Assembly: GCA_022559845.1 (NCBI GenBank) | Contig: CM040125.1 | Span: forward strand, 200,486,102 to 200,550,101 | Direction: 5' to 3' | DNA from: Amorphophallus konjac | Lineage: Eukaryota > Streptophyta > Magnoliopsida > Alismatales > Araceae | DNA length: 64,000 bases | Shown here: positions 10,638 to 22,174 of the stretch, piece by piece | Layout: each line of letters begins with the position of its first letter | Position numbering within the stretch: the stretch's first letter is position 1 | The notes under the pieces: generated by a model | The model's input: the letters and a program-made list of their open reading frames with translations, nothing else | Databases searched by the model: none | What the model was told of the DNA's origin: nothing | Program-made: the position numbers and the translations under genes

Positions 10638-12806
10638 TGATGTGACACAGCCCAAAGACCACTAAACATGATGAGATGACCCTAGGACTTAGACCCGCAA
10701 GCATACAAGCGCTCAATGATTCTCACAATGACGATTTTTGCTCACCCGATTCACACGTTCACCCGGTGGGTCCGGGAGATAATGATGAGGGTCCGGGGCG
10801 GGACCCAATTGTTCTAATGGACTTACAATGCTAGGGCTGACCCCAAATGAGTCTAGGATACCCAACTTTGTGAGCGGCTGGCCCGCAAGGCGGGGGCTTG
10901 GTGGCACTCACTCACGGTCCGCGGTGGACACTAACAAACTAGCATGCAAGTTCGAGCCCTCTTCTCACCGCCGACGAGCAATCAAAGCAATACTAAATTA
11001 GCAAGAATAAGGCTACTAAGGATAGTATCAGAAGCTCACCTGATCGGTGTGAAGACACCGATCCCGATCGGAGACGAGGGCGCGCCGGGAGGCGAGGGTA
11101 TGCACCCGATCGCCGCGGCGATGTAGCTTGACCTGAAATTGCAAACGGTACAGCACTACTCCTCACGCAGGAGGGGTGATCTTGGGGTGGGGGTTATGCT
11201 TAATACATTCAAAACTACCTCCACGCAGGGAGGGGCCTTCAGCCGGCCAAGCGGGGAGGGGAGAGATGCAAAGGAAACCGAGTTTCCGAGCTTCGCCGAT
11301 TCTGTCTAGCTTCTGTGATTCTGGATAGGGAGTCGATGTTGATGCATCCAATAAATCCACCGAGCTCAGAATCTGATGAGACTTGCGCCAAAAGATTGCT
11401 AACCGGAGAGGGGTGCAGCCTGAATTTTTGGACGACGTTCTGATCTGGGGGCTGACTGTTCCGGTGACTGGAAGATGGATGCAGCTCTGGTCTCTGGCCG
11501 AGCTCAGTCTGAAACAGCAGGTTGGAGAAGCGGTCGCGGTCTCTCCTGAGCTCCAAATCTAGCACCGCTGGACTCGTTGGAATCGTGGACGAGTCTACTT
11601 TGCATAAAAAGAAACGGGGAAGTCTTCTGATGTCGGAGATGAGCTGGGTGTCCAGAGAAGTGGACGGTGGTCGGGGCAGACTGTGAGGAGGCAGACCGGC
11701 GTGGTTGTGGTATAAAATTGATATCTCTAGTTTTCGGATGCCGAACGGAGCTCCGCCTTCTGTTCCTGGATGCTGACAGGGGGAGGAAGATCTTTTTAGA
11801 AGACCCTGAAGGCTGATTCCTTCAAGGTTCGTCGTGGGAGAGTCTTCTCTGCCGCTCTGGCTCTGGTCTGAGAGGTTCTGCGTAGTCGGGGAAGAACAGC
11901 CTTCACGGACGGCCACGAACTCGGAATGGAGTGATTCCACCTCGCCTGCGAAGAGCACAGGGAGGCCTTTCCATAATGTTAGGCCACTGCCACCAGAAGA
12001 TCCAGGATGCAGTCGTGGACGTCGCTGCAACAGAGTGCTAATCTGCAGGTCGGCCTGCACACAAAGCTGGAGTGGAGAAGAGAGGAGGGGGCGAACTTGG
12101 CTTGAGGGGAGAGGAGGGGTGCGACCTAGGGAGCAAGGAGGGAAGGGGATATTCGAATTTGGGCTTTGGAATGAGTTAATTCAGCCTTGGGAAGGTGGAG
12201 ATATGCTTAGGGAAGTGAAAGGGGTAGGTGGTGGTTGGAGGGTGGGGTTTTGAGTGGTGGAACTTCCTTGGGACTAGGTGAGGATTAAAGAGGGGTTGTG
12301 GGAAGTTGTGGGGAGTTAATGGAGGTAGGTGGGGGTTGGAAGTGGTTGAGAGGGGGAGGAGAGAGAGTGAATTTCGAAATTTAGAGAGAGGAGGAGAGAG
12401 AATGGAGAGATAATGAGAGAGAGAGAGATATTGAGAGAGTTTGATAGGGTTTTCTTCAATATTCATCAAAAGTTGAATACAAGAGGAGAGATGGGGCCTA
12501 TATATAGGCAACCATTCTTTACATGACCAAAATACCCTTGACAATAAGATAAAAGACCGAGCATATCCTAGACTCAATCCTATGGGCCCATAACTAAAGT
12601 AATAAGGCCCAATTAAACATAACAAGGGAAATGGACTAAAACCATATGACTCAATAAAGGAAAATACATAAGATAGGACTCAATAAAAAGAAAATACATA
12701 AAATGAAACTTGGGAAATGAAGATAACAAGTGTAGACCATGATCAATCCATATCAAGAGTGTGCAGGCGATCAAAGCTAGAGGGGTGTCGGGAGATGCCC
12801 TCATCA
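10638..12806 (-). repeat. Element B 5' LTR
   Basis: Full 2169-bp LTR, TG...CA bounded, followed by AACTT. Downstream of its TATA box (12498-12507) the leader contains an open frame of 273 codons (12060-11239) that is interrupted by indels in the 3' LTR. A related leader in element C keeps only short protein-level similarity (LQRRP.LHP), so coding is doubtful. Confidence 0.95.
12498..12507 (-). promoter_or_regulatory. TATA-like box of LTR B (5' copy)
   Basis: GCCTATATATAGG on both strands. This copy would drive the full-length element B transcript leftwards. Confidence 0.7.
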
Positions 12807-12811
12807 AACTT
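12807..12811. other. Target site duplication of element B, right copy
   Basis: AACTT matches 5567-5571. The array of element A continues without loss on either side. Confidence 0.93.
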
Positions 12812-13690
12812 GGCCTAGACGGTGTGTCATGTTGCCAAGGCAGAAATATTCACCGACTTAGGCGAAAAGCCATGACACCGGATAAGAATATTTAACGGCT
12901 TAGACGCAAAGTCATGACGCCGTACAAGGATATTTAACGGCTTAGTCATGAAGTCATGACGCCGCACAACTTGGCTTAGGCGGAAGGCCATGACGCCAAT
13001 GTAGAATATTTAACGGCTTAGACGTTAAGTCATGACGTCGGACAACTTGGCTTAGGCGGAAGGCCATGACGCCAAGGCAGAATATTTAACGACTTAGACG
13101 TAAAGTTATGACGCCATACAAGGATATTTAACGACTTAGACATGAGTCATGACGCCGTATAACTTGGCTTAGGCAGAAGGCCATGACGCCAAGGCAGAAT
13201 ATTTATCGGCTAAGGCAGAAAGCCATGATGCCGGACAACTTGGCTTAGGCGGAAGGCCATGACGCCAAGGTAGAATATTTAACGGCTTAGACGTAAAGTC
13301 ATGACGCCGTACAAGGATATTTAACGGCTTAGACATAAAGTCATGATGCCGTATAGCTTGGCTTAGGCGGAAGGCCATGATGCCGAGATAGAATACTTAC
13401 CGGCTTAGGCAAAAGCCATGACGCCGGACAAGAATATTTAACGGCTTAGACATAAAGTCATGACGCCGTACAACTTGGCTTAGGCGGGAGGCCATGATGC
13501 TAAGGCAGAATATCTATTGGCTTAGGCGGAAAGCCATGACGCCGGACAGGAATATTTAACGGCTTAGACATAAAGTCATGACGCTGTACAACTTGGCTTA
13601 GGCGGGAGGCCATGACGCCAAGGCAGAATATTTAACGGCTTAGACATAGAGTCATGACGCCGTACAACTTGGCTTAGGCGGAAGGCCGAA
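12812..13690. repeat. Tandem array of element A, about 75-78 bp unit with higher-order insertions
   Basis: Units alternate CTTGGCTTAGGCGGAAGGCC-ATGACGCCAAGGCAGAATATTT with AACGGCTTAGACGTAAAGTC-ATGACGCCGTACAA. Many units are 75-78 bp. Others carry an extra 38-42 bp half-unit, giving about 117 bp. The left end of the same array is 5340-5566, beyond element B. Confidence 0.9.
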
Positions 13691-13697
13691 GCCAAGG

Positions 13698-14100
13698 GTG
13701 AAGGGGTCTTTTTGTTCTCTGGCTAGACGAAAGGTCATGAGCCAAAGGTAAAAGGGGTCTTTTTGTTGTCTGGCTGGATAAGAGATCCAAGCCCAAGATA
13801 AAAGGGTCTTTTTATTCTTTGGTCATAGGGAAGGTGTGAGCCCAAAGGTGAAAGGGGTCTTTTTGTTCTCTGGCTAGACGGATTGTCCGAACCAAAGGTA
13901 GAAGGGTCTTTTTGTTGGCTGACTGGACGAAAGGTCCGAGCTAGAGGTAAAAGGGTCTTTTTGTTGTATGGTCAGACGGAAGGTCCGGACCAAAAGTGAA
14001 AGGGTCTTTTTGTTGACTAACTAGATGAAAAGTCCGCGTCAAAGGTAAAGGGGTCTTTTTGTTGACTGACTGGATGAAAGGTCCGAGCCAGAGGTAAAAT
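13698..14100. repeat. Tandem array of element A, about 50 bp unit, about 8 copies
   Basis: Each unit contains AAGGGGTCTTTTTGTT followed by a variant of CTGGCTAGACGAAAGGTC. Spacing is about 50 bp. It abuts the preceding array. Confidence 0.85.
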
Positions 14101-14104
14101 ATGA

Positions 14105-15200
14105 GCGTTAACCTGACGGGATGTCAGAGTCAACAGACCTTGCCTAGACGGCATGTCTAGGAAAGGGCAGAAATAAAGCATTATTGTCGTCTCGACATCA
14201 TGTCGAACACGACCAACCTGGAAGAGACGAAGGGTCTGGGCCAGGGCAGAACATGGTTGTTGACTTGACAGACTTGCCAAAGTCAACCAACTTGGAAAAG
14301 GCGTGAGGCCTGAACCAAAGGAAGAATATAACATAGGTGTTGGCTTGACGTTCTGTCAAAGTCAACGAAGTTGGCGAAGGCGTGTGGCCTAAACCAAGAG
14401 CATCATGTTGGATAGGTGTTGACCCGACGTCATGTCGAAGTCAACGAACTTGGCGGGGGCATGAGGCCTGAGCCAAGGGCAGAACATAGAATAGGTGTCA
14501 ACCAGACAGAATGTCGAAACCAACGAACTTGGCAGAGGTATGAGACCTAAGCCAAGGGTATAATGTAGGATAGGTGTTGACTCGACCTCATGTCGAAGTC
14601 AATGAACTTGGCAAAGACGTGAGGCCTAGGCCAAGGGCATATTGTAGGATAGGTGTTGACTTGACATCAAGTCGAAGCCAACGAACTTGACAGAGGCGTG
14701 AGGCCTAAGCCAAGGGTATAATATAGGATAGGTGTTGACTCGACGTCATGTCGAAGTCAATGAACTTGGCAAAGGCGTGAGGCCTAAGCAAAGGGTAAAA
14801 TATGGGATAAGTGTTAACTCGACGTCATGTTGAAGTCAACGAACTTGACAAAGGCGTGAGGCCTAAGCCAGGGGTAGAACATAGGATAGGTGTTGACCTG
14901 ACGGAACATCAAAGTCAACGGGCCCTGCCCCGATGGAAGATTTGGGGCAAGGATTGGCTAGAATGCAGACATATGAGAGGCCCATACCCAGGGCTAGATA
15001 TTAGTGTCAACCCGACGAAATGTCAGAGTCAACCGACCTCGCTCAGACGGACGGTCTGAAATAAGGGTAGAATGTGTAGATGAAGATGTCAACCCGACGT
15101 CATGTCGAAGCTGACCAACTTGGCGAAGACGTGAGGTCTAAGCTTGGACAGAATATGGACATCGACCCGCGGAGATATCGGGATCGACAAACCTTGCTTA
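14105..15200. repeat. Tandem array of element A, about 79-80 bp unit
   Basis: Units contain GATAGGTGTTGACTCGACG-TCATGTCGAAGTCAA and GAACTTGGCAAAGGCGTGAG-GCCTAAGCCAAGGG. Unit anchors lie near 14331, 14412, 14491, 14570, 14650, 14728, 14806 and 14886. Flanking units are degenerate. Confidence 0.9.
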
Positions 15201-15234
15201 GATAGAAGGTCTAAGACGAAGTGAAGGAATCTTT

Positions 15235-15540
15235 TCATCGATTTATTTGTTTGGACTTGATAGGTTTATTGAATTTGTTAAGTTTATTGAGTTTATTGGT
15301 TTTATAGGATTTGTTGGTTTTATTGAGTTTGTTAAGTTCATTCAATTTATTGGTTAAGTTGAGCTTGTTGGGTTTATTAAGTTTGTTGGTTGAGTTCGTT
15401 GAGGTTTATTAAGTTTGTTGGGTTCATTGATTCATTTAGTTTATTTGGTTTGTTAGGTTTATTGATTTGTTGAGTTGATTGATCTTGCTTAGCCTATTGG
15501 GTTTATTGAGTTTTGTTGATTCATTAAGTTTATTTTAAAT
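15235..15540. repeat. Low-complexity TTTATTGAGTTTGTTAAG-like repeat
   Basis: Irregular repetition of TTTATTGAGTTTGTT and TTTGTTGGG words on the plus strand. No coding sense. Pyrimidine-rich simple sequence follows to about 15625. Confidence 0.7.
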
Positions 15541-15765
15541 CATCATTTTCCTTTCTTCATTCATTTTCATTATTTTTTTATTCAGTCCTTTCTTCTTTTT
15601 GTTTTCTTTTTATTTTTTTGTTATTTATTTTTTTGTTGGGCTCCCTGACGCAGTCTCGTCTACGACACGGGATATTTTGTCCGGTGGGACTATTGATGAA
15701 TTTGATTGTTTATTCTATTGGTGAGGCTAGTGATTGATGTCCAAGAGCCTGGTGAGCCTGGAAAG

Positions 15766-16040
15766 GGCGGAGTGCCTTGGGCCAAGGAAAAGGGTTTTAT
15801 GAGTCCTGCCCAGTGGGATAAAGGGTAATTTTGGGGCTCAGGGGGGGCGGAGTGCCTCAAGCCAAGGAAAAGACTTTGTGGACCGAGCCCAATGGGATAG
15901 AGTTTATTTTCGAGCTCGGCTAGGGCGGAGCGCCTCCGACCAAGGGAGATCTTTATGGACACAGCCCGACGGGACTGATGGGCGAATTATTAAGCTCGAC
16001 AAGGGCAGAGTGCCTTATGCCAAGGAAAAGGAGATTTTAT
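15766..16040. repeat. Tandem array of element A, about 78 bp unit, 4 copies
   Basis: Each unit has GGGCGGAGTGCCT, then CCAAGGAAAAG, then GCCCAGTGGGATA. Starts lie near 15768, 15847, 15923 and 16003. Confidence 0.85.
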
Positions 16041-17230
16041 TGGGTTGACATTGGGCATGGAATCCAAATCGGCAGTGATGGGAGAGTCCCATGGGACAAA
16101 TATGGCACTGCTGCGGCTGAATGCTGAAAGACAACGAGAGTGGATTGACTGGGAGCATAGGTCCCAGATCAAGGGTGGAAGGTTAGTCCCAGTGGGACGA
16201 GTGGCGAATATCCCCGCAGGATAGGAGGGCAGCAAGGCATCATGAATTCTGGTGGGACCAGGGGTGCTGAGATAGGCCGTTCGAAGCCGAAAGGCATTTA
16301 TTTGCTGGCTTGGTAAGGAGTCGAGGGTGTAGCTGACTCAGTAAGGGTTGTTCTTTTCATTCCCCAACAGGGTTTGGACCCGTATCTGAAATGGGGGGCC
16401 TAGTGGCTAATGAAGGTTCTATAGCATCGGTGAGACTGTTGATCAACATGATCCCCCTGGAAGTATTCAGTGACAGTTATACATCAGATCAATAGTTATC
16501 TTCTTTTGTCATTGACTTCTTTAGGAGATGCTCCAAATAGCTTCGGTTCGGGCCTTCGGCGCTTACGCCAAGTGTCCTCCTCTTGATGCTCATTCTGAGA
16601 AGCTGTAGTTGCAGGGTCCTCCCACCTTCACAGATGATGTATTCATTTCATTACTCCTTGGACATTCACCATGCAATGCTACTAAGGAGTCTTCTGCCCA
16701 TGGGGAGGATGGGGAGGCCTTGCTGACCATATAAGTTCCTTCCCCCCCCTTTCTTTTTGCATCTATGCTTCTCCTTCTTCTCCTTTTTTGAACGGGCAGC
16801 TCAGATGATGCTAATAGCGCAGTGTAGTGTAAAGTCGCCACCCTTTATCCATTTATTTTTAAACAGACCAAAGTGGATGCATAGGAGAGCGCTCACCCTC
16901 TCAGAAATGGGATAAGTGGTTCGCTCCACCATACCAATCCCACAATGGTAGTTTCTTATTTGGCATGGACCAAGACATGAGGGGAGTGATATCTCCCTTG
17001 GTAGACGTAGCCATCAAGGCCTCTCTCATTTTATTTTAAATTTCTTCTCTTTTTTTTTTTGGTGCCTACCCTCAGAACAAGCCCTTTTCCTTTCCTTTTC
17101 TTTTCTTCTTTATTTTTTCTTTTCTTTTTTCTTTTTTTTGCCATTCTTCTTTTTGTTAGCAAGCATCCGCATTCAAGCTATGCGGGCTTGCTAGACATCG
17201 GCTTCAGCAAGCTTTGTGAGGAGCAGTTGA
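16041..17230 (-). other. Non-coding region between gag-2 and arrays in element A
   Basis: No domain or conserved frame found in either strand. It holds a few short open frames without similarity to anything I recognise (for example 16841-16590) and a pyrimidine-rich tract at about 17035-17150. In a complete Tat element pol would begin after gag. Here it is absent, so this is where the polymerase genes were lost or replaced. Confidence 0.55.
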
Positions 17231-17238
17231 GGCGGTAA

Positions 17239-18298
17239 CGCCGCGCGGGGCTGCTCTTCTATGGACAGATATTTGATGAGGGCACGGTGGGTTCACCTTA
17301 TACTCGCCCATCTATAGTTCACCTTTTCTGATCAGGCCTTCAATAATGTCCTTAAACACATAGCAATCTTCAATAGGATGTCCCAACATTTGGTGATAAG
17401 GACAGAATCGTGGATCTTCTTTTCTTTCGGCATCGCCTGGCTTCTTTGGCTCCGGGAGCACTACATTGCCGTATTCACGGGCCCACTCAAAAAGTGTCCT
17501 AGTCTTGTCCATTGGAAAGGAATACAGTTTCATCGTTTTGCCCCTTAATGAGGGCCCTTGTTTTGTCGGATCGGTGGAAGACGCCTCTTTCATTTTCTTC
17601 TTCTGTTGCTCGAAGGCTTCAAAATTTGAGATGCAAGCTTCTTCTTGTGCCGGAGGTTTGTTGATTGGTTTATTCTTTTGACCCGAGCTTGTGGAGGCTG
17701 GGCAAAGCCTTGCAAGGACTGCTTCGGCTTCTGCTGCGATGTCACTTAAATATTCAAAGGTTGTGACTTCGAAGTCAATGACCCATCGCAGAATTTCCAT
17801 CTTCAAATTCTCTTTGCAAATTTGGACAGACTCCTTGTAACTAGGCGGGTGCCTACATCTTTCACGAAGGCTCCTCCATCTGCTTATGTAGTCCCTGACG
17901 GACTCATCATCATTTTGTTTGGCTGCTTGTAATTCAGCTTCAGTGACTTCTTCTTCAGTCGTCTTTGTATTCATTGTTCGTTCCACCTTTGGCTTGTCCA
18001 TTGTGGCTAGACCCGCTGATCTCGGGTGTACGGCAGTTGGCTGCATATGCGGCCTCATCGACCTCATTGCCAGAGATGCTTTAGTTGTCCCCCGACGTGC
18101 CCGGGAGACTGTATGCTTGAGTGGTTGAGGGAGGATACCCCCTGTAAGATCATGTGCTATTCGGGGTATGACTGGCCATGCTGAAGCTTCAGGTGAGCTA
18201 GCACTACCTTGTGTCACCTCATGTAGATGTCCTACCAGTTGCGGCATAGGTGGACTTAGATTCATTTCATTCAGCTGCCTTTGCAGCATTTCAATTTT
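17239..18298 (-). pseudogene. Second gag (gag-2) of element A, N-terminally truncated
   Basis: It starts in frame after a TAG at 18299-18301 and is open to a TAG at 17312-17314, beyond which homology to D continues (MGEYKVNPPCPH). It opens with a coiled-coil-like MLQRQLNEMN, which matches the RRQLNER segment before the gag core in D. It then jumps directly to the second half of the gag core (TEAELQAAKQNDDESVRDYI, RCRHPP). It lacks the first half of the core (the PPKF and SLTG..FEWYS parts) found in gag-1 and in D. It keeps a complete C-x2-H-x4-GHxIEDC motif (FCPYHQMLGHPIEDC). Its position directly behind gag-1 means the element carries a partial gag duplication. Confidence 0.75.
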
Positions 18299-19150
18299 CT
18301 ACTGCTTCTGGTTTAGTAGTGCTATCACAGCGGGGCCTTGCCAAGAGGGACCGGGAGTGCTATCTTGCGCCTCCGATCTGACTAGGGTGAGTGGCATCCC
18401 GTCATTGTTGCCGGACGTGCCCGGTTTCTTTGAGATGGACTCCCTGGGTTTTATACCTTTGAATGGACGAGGAACGTGGTATTGCCCCCCCTTGTTGGCT
18501 GGTGAGTGTCTTGGTATTCTCCCAGATCCGGTAGATGGGTGAGAGGCGGAAGCTTTAGCTGGAGTTGCTTCCTTTGGCACAAGGCAAATTTCTTCATCTT
18601 CTTCATCAGCACTTTGTGCCCCGCTGGAAGATGTTGCCAATGTGTTGTAGGAGAAAACAAGATTCCTCCTTTCAGCCTTTGCATTCTTCTTTTTATTTCC
18701 CTTCATGGTCGGCACCTGCCCCCACAGTGGGCTATTTGATGCATTCAGCTTTTCTGCTTTTTCTTCAGTTCTTTTTGTTAACCCGCGGGACTCATTACAT
18801 CCTCGAGGGGCATGCTTTTTGAGCTGCATAGACTGGTTCTTTGGCTGCTCATGGTTATCAGGCTCACTTATAATAGCTTGTGACCGCTCCATGGCTGAGC
18901 TAGCAACTTCATGTACCCGTGACGGGGTCTGTTTCTTCTTTTTATTGTCAGTTGACCTTTTGATGGCCATTGGAGAGGCTATTTGAAGGTGGGCAGAGAC
19001 TGCAAGAGGCAGAGTAGGCCGGTCCATGGCGCCAGGAATTTGGGTTTCCAGTGCCGGGCGATAAGTCGGCTCTGTTCCTTTCTTTATTAGCGATGCTCAC
19101 TAATTCTCTTGCTCCCTTTCATGCAATGGGATATAGTCTTCATGAGTGTG
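18299..19150 (-). pseudogene. Linker region between gag-1 and gag-2 of element A
   Basis: One frame, with adjacent TAG (19100-19102) and TGA (19097-19099) stops, runs from gag-1 into gag-2. It is Lys/Ser/Pro-rich and matches the post-gag region of D (SGR..R..PAN followed by P). No known domain. Homology with D places it between nucleocapsid and protease, so the repeat joint between gag copies lies near its downstream end. Confidence 0.65.
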
Positions 19151-20734
19151 CTAGACACAGCCCTCTGGCATTTCTTCGGGCAGTTTTTGGCATATAGATA
19201 TCATGTTAATTGATGCCCCCGTAGCGGGCACCTCATGAGGGCATGGAGGATCGACTCTGTCCTTCCCCATTTGCAGATCCCCTTTTTTTATTAAGCCTTG
19301 GGCGATGTCCTTGAATATTTGGCAATCTTCAATAGAATGTCCCAAGATTTGATGGTAGGGGTAGAAATAAGGATCATCTCTTCTTTTGACGTCATCTGGT
19401 CTCTTTGGCTTCGGAAGGATGACTTTGCTATATTTGACAGCCCACTCGAACAATGCTCGAGTCTTGTCTCGGGGGAAGGCATAGAGCTTCTTTGTTTTGT
19501 TCTGCGGAGGAGGCCTCTCCCGACGTCCAACAGGTTCATTGAGAGGAGGATTGTGCATCCATTTATGCCTTTTCGCCCCTAGGCTAACAGCATGGACCGC
19601 TTTCAGCATCGGTCGTTTATTAACCTGCCTAGCTTGATGACTTGAGTCGACAGAAATGGAGGGAAATCTTATGAAGAAATCTTCAACCTCCACGGAAATA
19701 TTACTTAATCGGTCAAATGACCTGATTTCTATTCTGATCATCTTTTCAAAAACCTCCTTCTTCAGATTTTGTTTGCATATTGGTATTGCATCTTCTGGAT
19801 GCGGAGGATGCCGACATCTTGTGCTGAGATCCCTCCACCTCTTGATGTATTTTGCAGCTGTTTCATCATCTTTTTGCTTGATCGCTTGCAGCTCAGCCAC
19901 GGTCATCTCTGCCTCAATGACATAGAATCTTTCGCTGAATTTCTGCTGCATGTCTGGCCAGTCGTGGATAGACCCGACCGGTAAGTTCGAATACCATTCG
20001 AAGGCGGGTCCTGTTAATGAAGACCCAAAGAACTTCAGTAGGTACGACTCGTCCGCTGCCAAGTCGCCCATGGCTGCTATATAGTGTGCAACATGCTCTT
20101 TCGGGGAGCCCTTCCTATTGTATTTGTCAAATTTTGGGAGTTTATTGACGCCCGGGGGTAGTCTTTTGGCAGCATGGTGAGCTGGATATGGCACTTCATA
20201 TATTTTGAAGGGGGCGCAATCATCACCACCCCTCTTTCCCAGCCTTGCCTTGATCATCTATTCCATCATCAATTTATTTACCATAGCTGGCTCCATTGGT
20301 TGAGTGTGGAGGTGAAATGGCTGCATTGATAATGGGGCCGAAGTCATAGCATTGGACGGCGAAGGCTCTAACAAGGGAGCCTGCCGTTGCATTTGGGGAG
20401 GCATTAGCCATGTTGGCTGAAGCCATTGAGAATAATGCTGGGGAGTGGCCCAGTTTTGATCAGCAGTTTGTAGAACGACGTGTGAAGGAGCACCCCCGGG
20501 GTTAAAACCTTCCTGTGATGGCCCATTTTGTGCCCCCAGTTGCTCGGGCGCCGCAACATGCTCAGTCTTTTCATTTAATTTACTCTTCAGCAGCTTTTTC
20601 TCCCGCTGATATCCTTGCAGCAGCATCAGGATGGCAGGGTCCATTGTTGTTTTATCACTGATGCCCTTGAGCGTGTTACCCAAAGGAGCTTCAATTGAAG
20701 GAGGTGGGGATGCTCCCCCTTGCTCAGATGCCAC
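19151..20734 (-). pseudogene. First gag (gag-1) core of element A
   Basis: Two open segments in one frame (20734-20258 and 20257-19151) are split by a TAG at 20258-20260. The first is a Gln/Pro-rich, partly coiled-coil segment (YQREKKLLKSKLNEKTEHV). The second is a complete gag core aligned with D over about 200 residues (AKRLPPGV.K.PKF.K, GDLAADE.YLLKFFGSSLTG, DWPDMQ.KF..RF, ICKQ.L). The zinc-knuckle-like motif is FYPYHQILGHSIEDC, with Tyr in place of the first Cys. In the cell such a protein would form the virus-like particle. With a frameshift and stops it is now dead. Confidence 0.8.
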
Positions 20735-20736
20735 TA

Positions 20737-21429
20737 TTATAGCGGTGACAGTAGTGATGTTTTCTTCAACAAGCTGCTTGACTTTGTGGTTTGCAGTAGC
20801 TCAGCCTCATTTTTACCCCGTCTTGTCGCCGGGTCTATTCTTCTGGCAATCTCGGCCGACTCTTCTTGTTCATTTGGTAGGGGACCAGGTGTACTCATCA
20901 CCCCTGTCATATTGCATGTAAGAATTTGCATTCTTCTTTTGTGCTTTATGACTCCCCTTCGAGCCCGATGGGAGAAAGTCGGCTCTTCATATATAGAAGC
21001 TCCTTTCATCTTTTCATATTGTGGCGGCCTTTCAAGGCTTCTAGCTTTGGCTCGCCTCCCCTCTTCATTCACCTCAACTGGTGCCCTCTTGTCTTTTTCT
21101 TCCTCTTCGGCCCTGATGACTCGAGGTGACCTTTGCCGACCCATGATGGGACCTCTAAAGCCATGGAAATATTCCCGGACCATCCTCATTGTGTCTTCCC
21201 AACTGCATTCTGTAGAGATGGTAGAAGGTAGCACTTGGATTTGGGCTGACGGCATGTATGAAAGCCGTGTCAGTTTGGCCACTTGATCGAAATTCCTCGA
21301 TAACTTGGAGATGTGGGCTTGTCTTGCGGAGACCCCGATGGTGGGTGAAGGGATCACAACCATGGTATCTTCTGCACGGGCATCCCTTTTGCCCCCTCTT
21401 TTGGGGACATCAGTAGAATTGTTGAAGTT
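20737..21429 (-). pseudogene. gag N-terminal region of element A, second segment
   Basis: Frame continuous with the segment at 22044-21430 after a TAG at 21430-21432. It matches D around its 43847-44400 (YFHGFRGPIMGRQR; KRRMQI..CNM.G). Near 20740-20800 the coding frame shifts by one relative to the gag-1 core, so a small indel separates the two. Confidence 0.7.
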
Positions 21430-22044
21430 CTACGAGGCCGGCGTAGTGTTTCGGGTCTTCTTGGGAACCCAGACTTGTCTGAACTTTAAGAGATTTGGGG
21501 TCGGCCTCCATTGCTTGTTGTCATTAAAATTTACCCTCTGACTTGCTAGCACTTGGAAGGTGTTGTGAGTGGGCACAGTCGGGGTGATCCGATCTGGCAG
21601 AATTTTGGCAGCATGGCCATTGAAGTAGACTCGGATGCCCCCGATCATCATGGACTTCCCAGATGCCGAGAGTCGGCATTGGGAAGTAGCAGTGACTCTT
21701 CTTCTTCTAAAGTTTTCTCTGTTGCCCCCAGCGGGCCTCTTCTCATATGCCCCAGTCAGGCATGTAATATGGTGAACGTGGCAACTCACGATCACCGGGC
21801 TCTTCAGCAAAGTTTTCTTGATTTGACCCTCACTTTGCGGGGCCATAGGTTTGTTGTTCTTCAGCTTCGTAGGTTCAGAATTTTCCACGTCCAGGAGATC
21901 CGCGAATGCAACTCCCAGGAAGTTGGGGAAGCCAACGACCAGGGAAAAGTTACCGAAGGTGGTAGGTACAGCAAGGTAGCCTTGTGCAGCATGATCGGAC
22001 ATGATCTGAGGGCCAAAGTCAAGTCCGGATAGTCCGTTCCCCAT
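21430..22044 (-). pseudogene. gag N-terminal region of element A, first segment
   Basis: I take the ATG at 22044-22042 as the start because it lies just after CCCCTTTACAG, as the D start lies after TTTTCAG. The frame is also open upstream. Homology to D begins with GYLAVP.TFG, VG.PN.LG, F.DLL and continues through MM.G.IRV, RI.PT.PT, FQVLA. No named domain is known to me for this N-terminal extension, but its conservation between A and D shows that it is a family trait. Confidence 0.75.
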
Positions 22045-22156
22045 CGTTTTAACCTGTAAAGGGGAAAGACAAGACGAATGAGTAGTTAGGGTTTGAAGTA
22101 GTTGAGCGAGGACCCCATGGTCCATTTATTTTGGCGAGAAGATGAAGGGAGGTTGG

Positions 22157-22174
22157 GTCCCACCGGGCGTGCCA
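22157..22174 (-). other. Primer binding site of element A
   Basis: On the minus strand TGGCACGCCCGGTGGGAC lies three bases after the LTR end CCCACA. The identical 18 bases follow the D LTR at 42755-42772. It begins TGG, as a tRNA 3'-end complement must, but is not the initiator-Met site. I cannot name the tRNA with certainty. Confidence 0.8.

Larger units (their letters stand above)
5572..12806 (-). mobile_element. Element B: recent chromovirus-like, polymerase-less LTR retrotransposon
   Basis: A complete 7235-bp insertion. It has 2169-bp LTRs at both ends, a 5-bp target duplication AACTT, an initiator-tRNA-Met primer site and a single long reading frame on the minus strand. The LTRs differ at about eight positions by eye, so the insertion is young. 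The internal region is only 2.9 kb. It carries gag, an unknown central region, the integrase C-terminal GPF module and a chromodomain, but lacks protease, reverse transcriptase, RNase H and the integrase catalytic core. It is therefore non-autonomous and probably mobilised by a chromovirus. Element C (27010-31613) is a diverged relative with the same unusual layout. Confidence 0.93.

Noticed and set aside
15690..16235. Short minus-strand frames as proteins.
   Set aside because: They follow the 78-bp tandem repeat and encode repeated low-complexity peptides.
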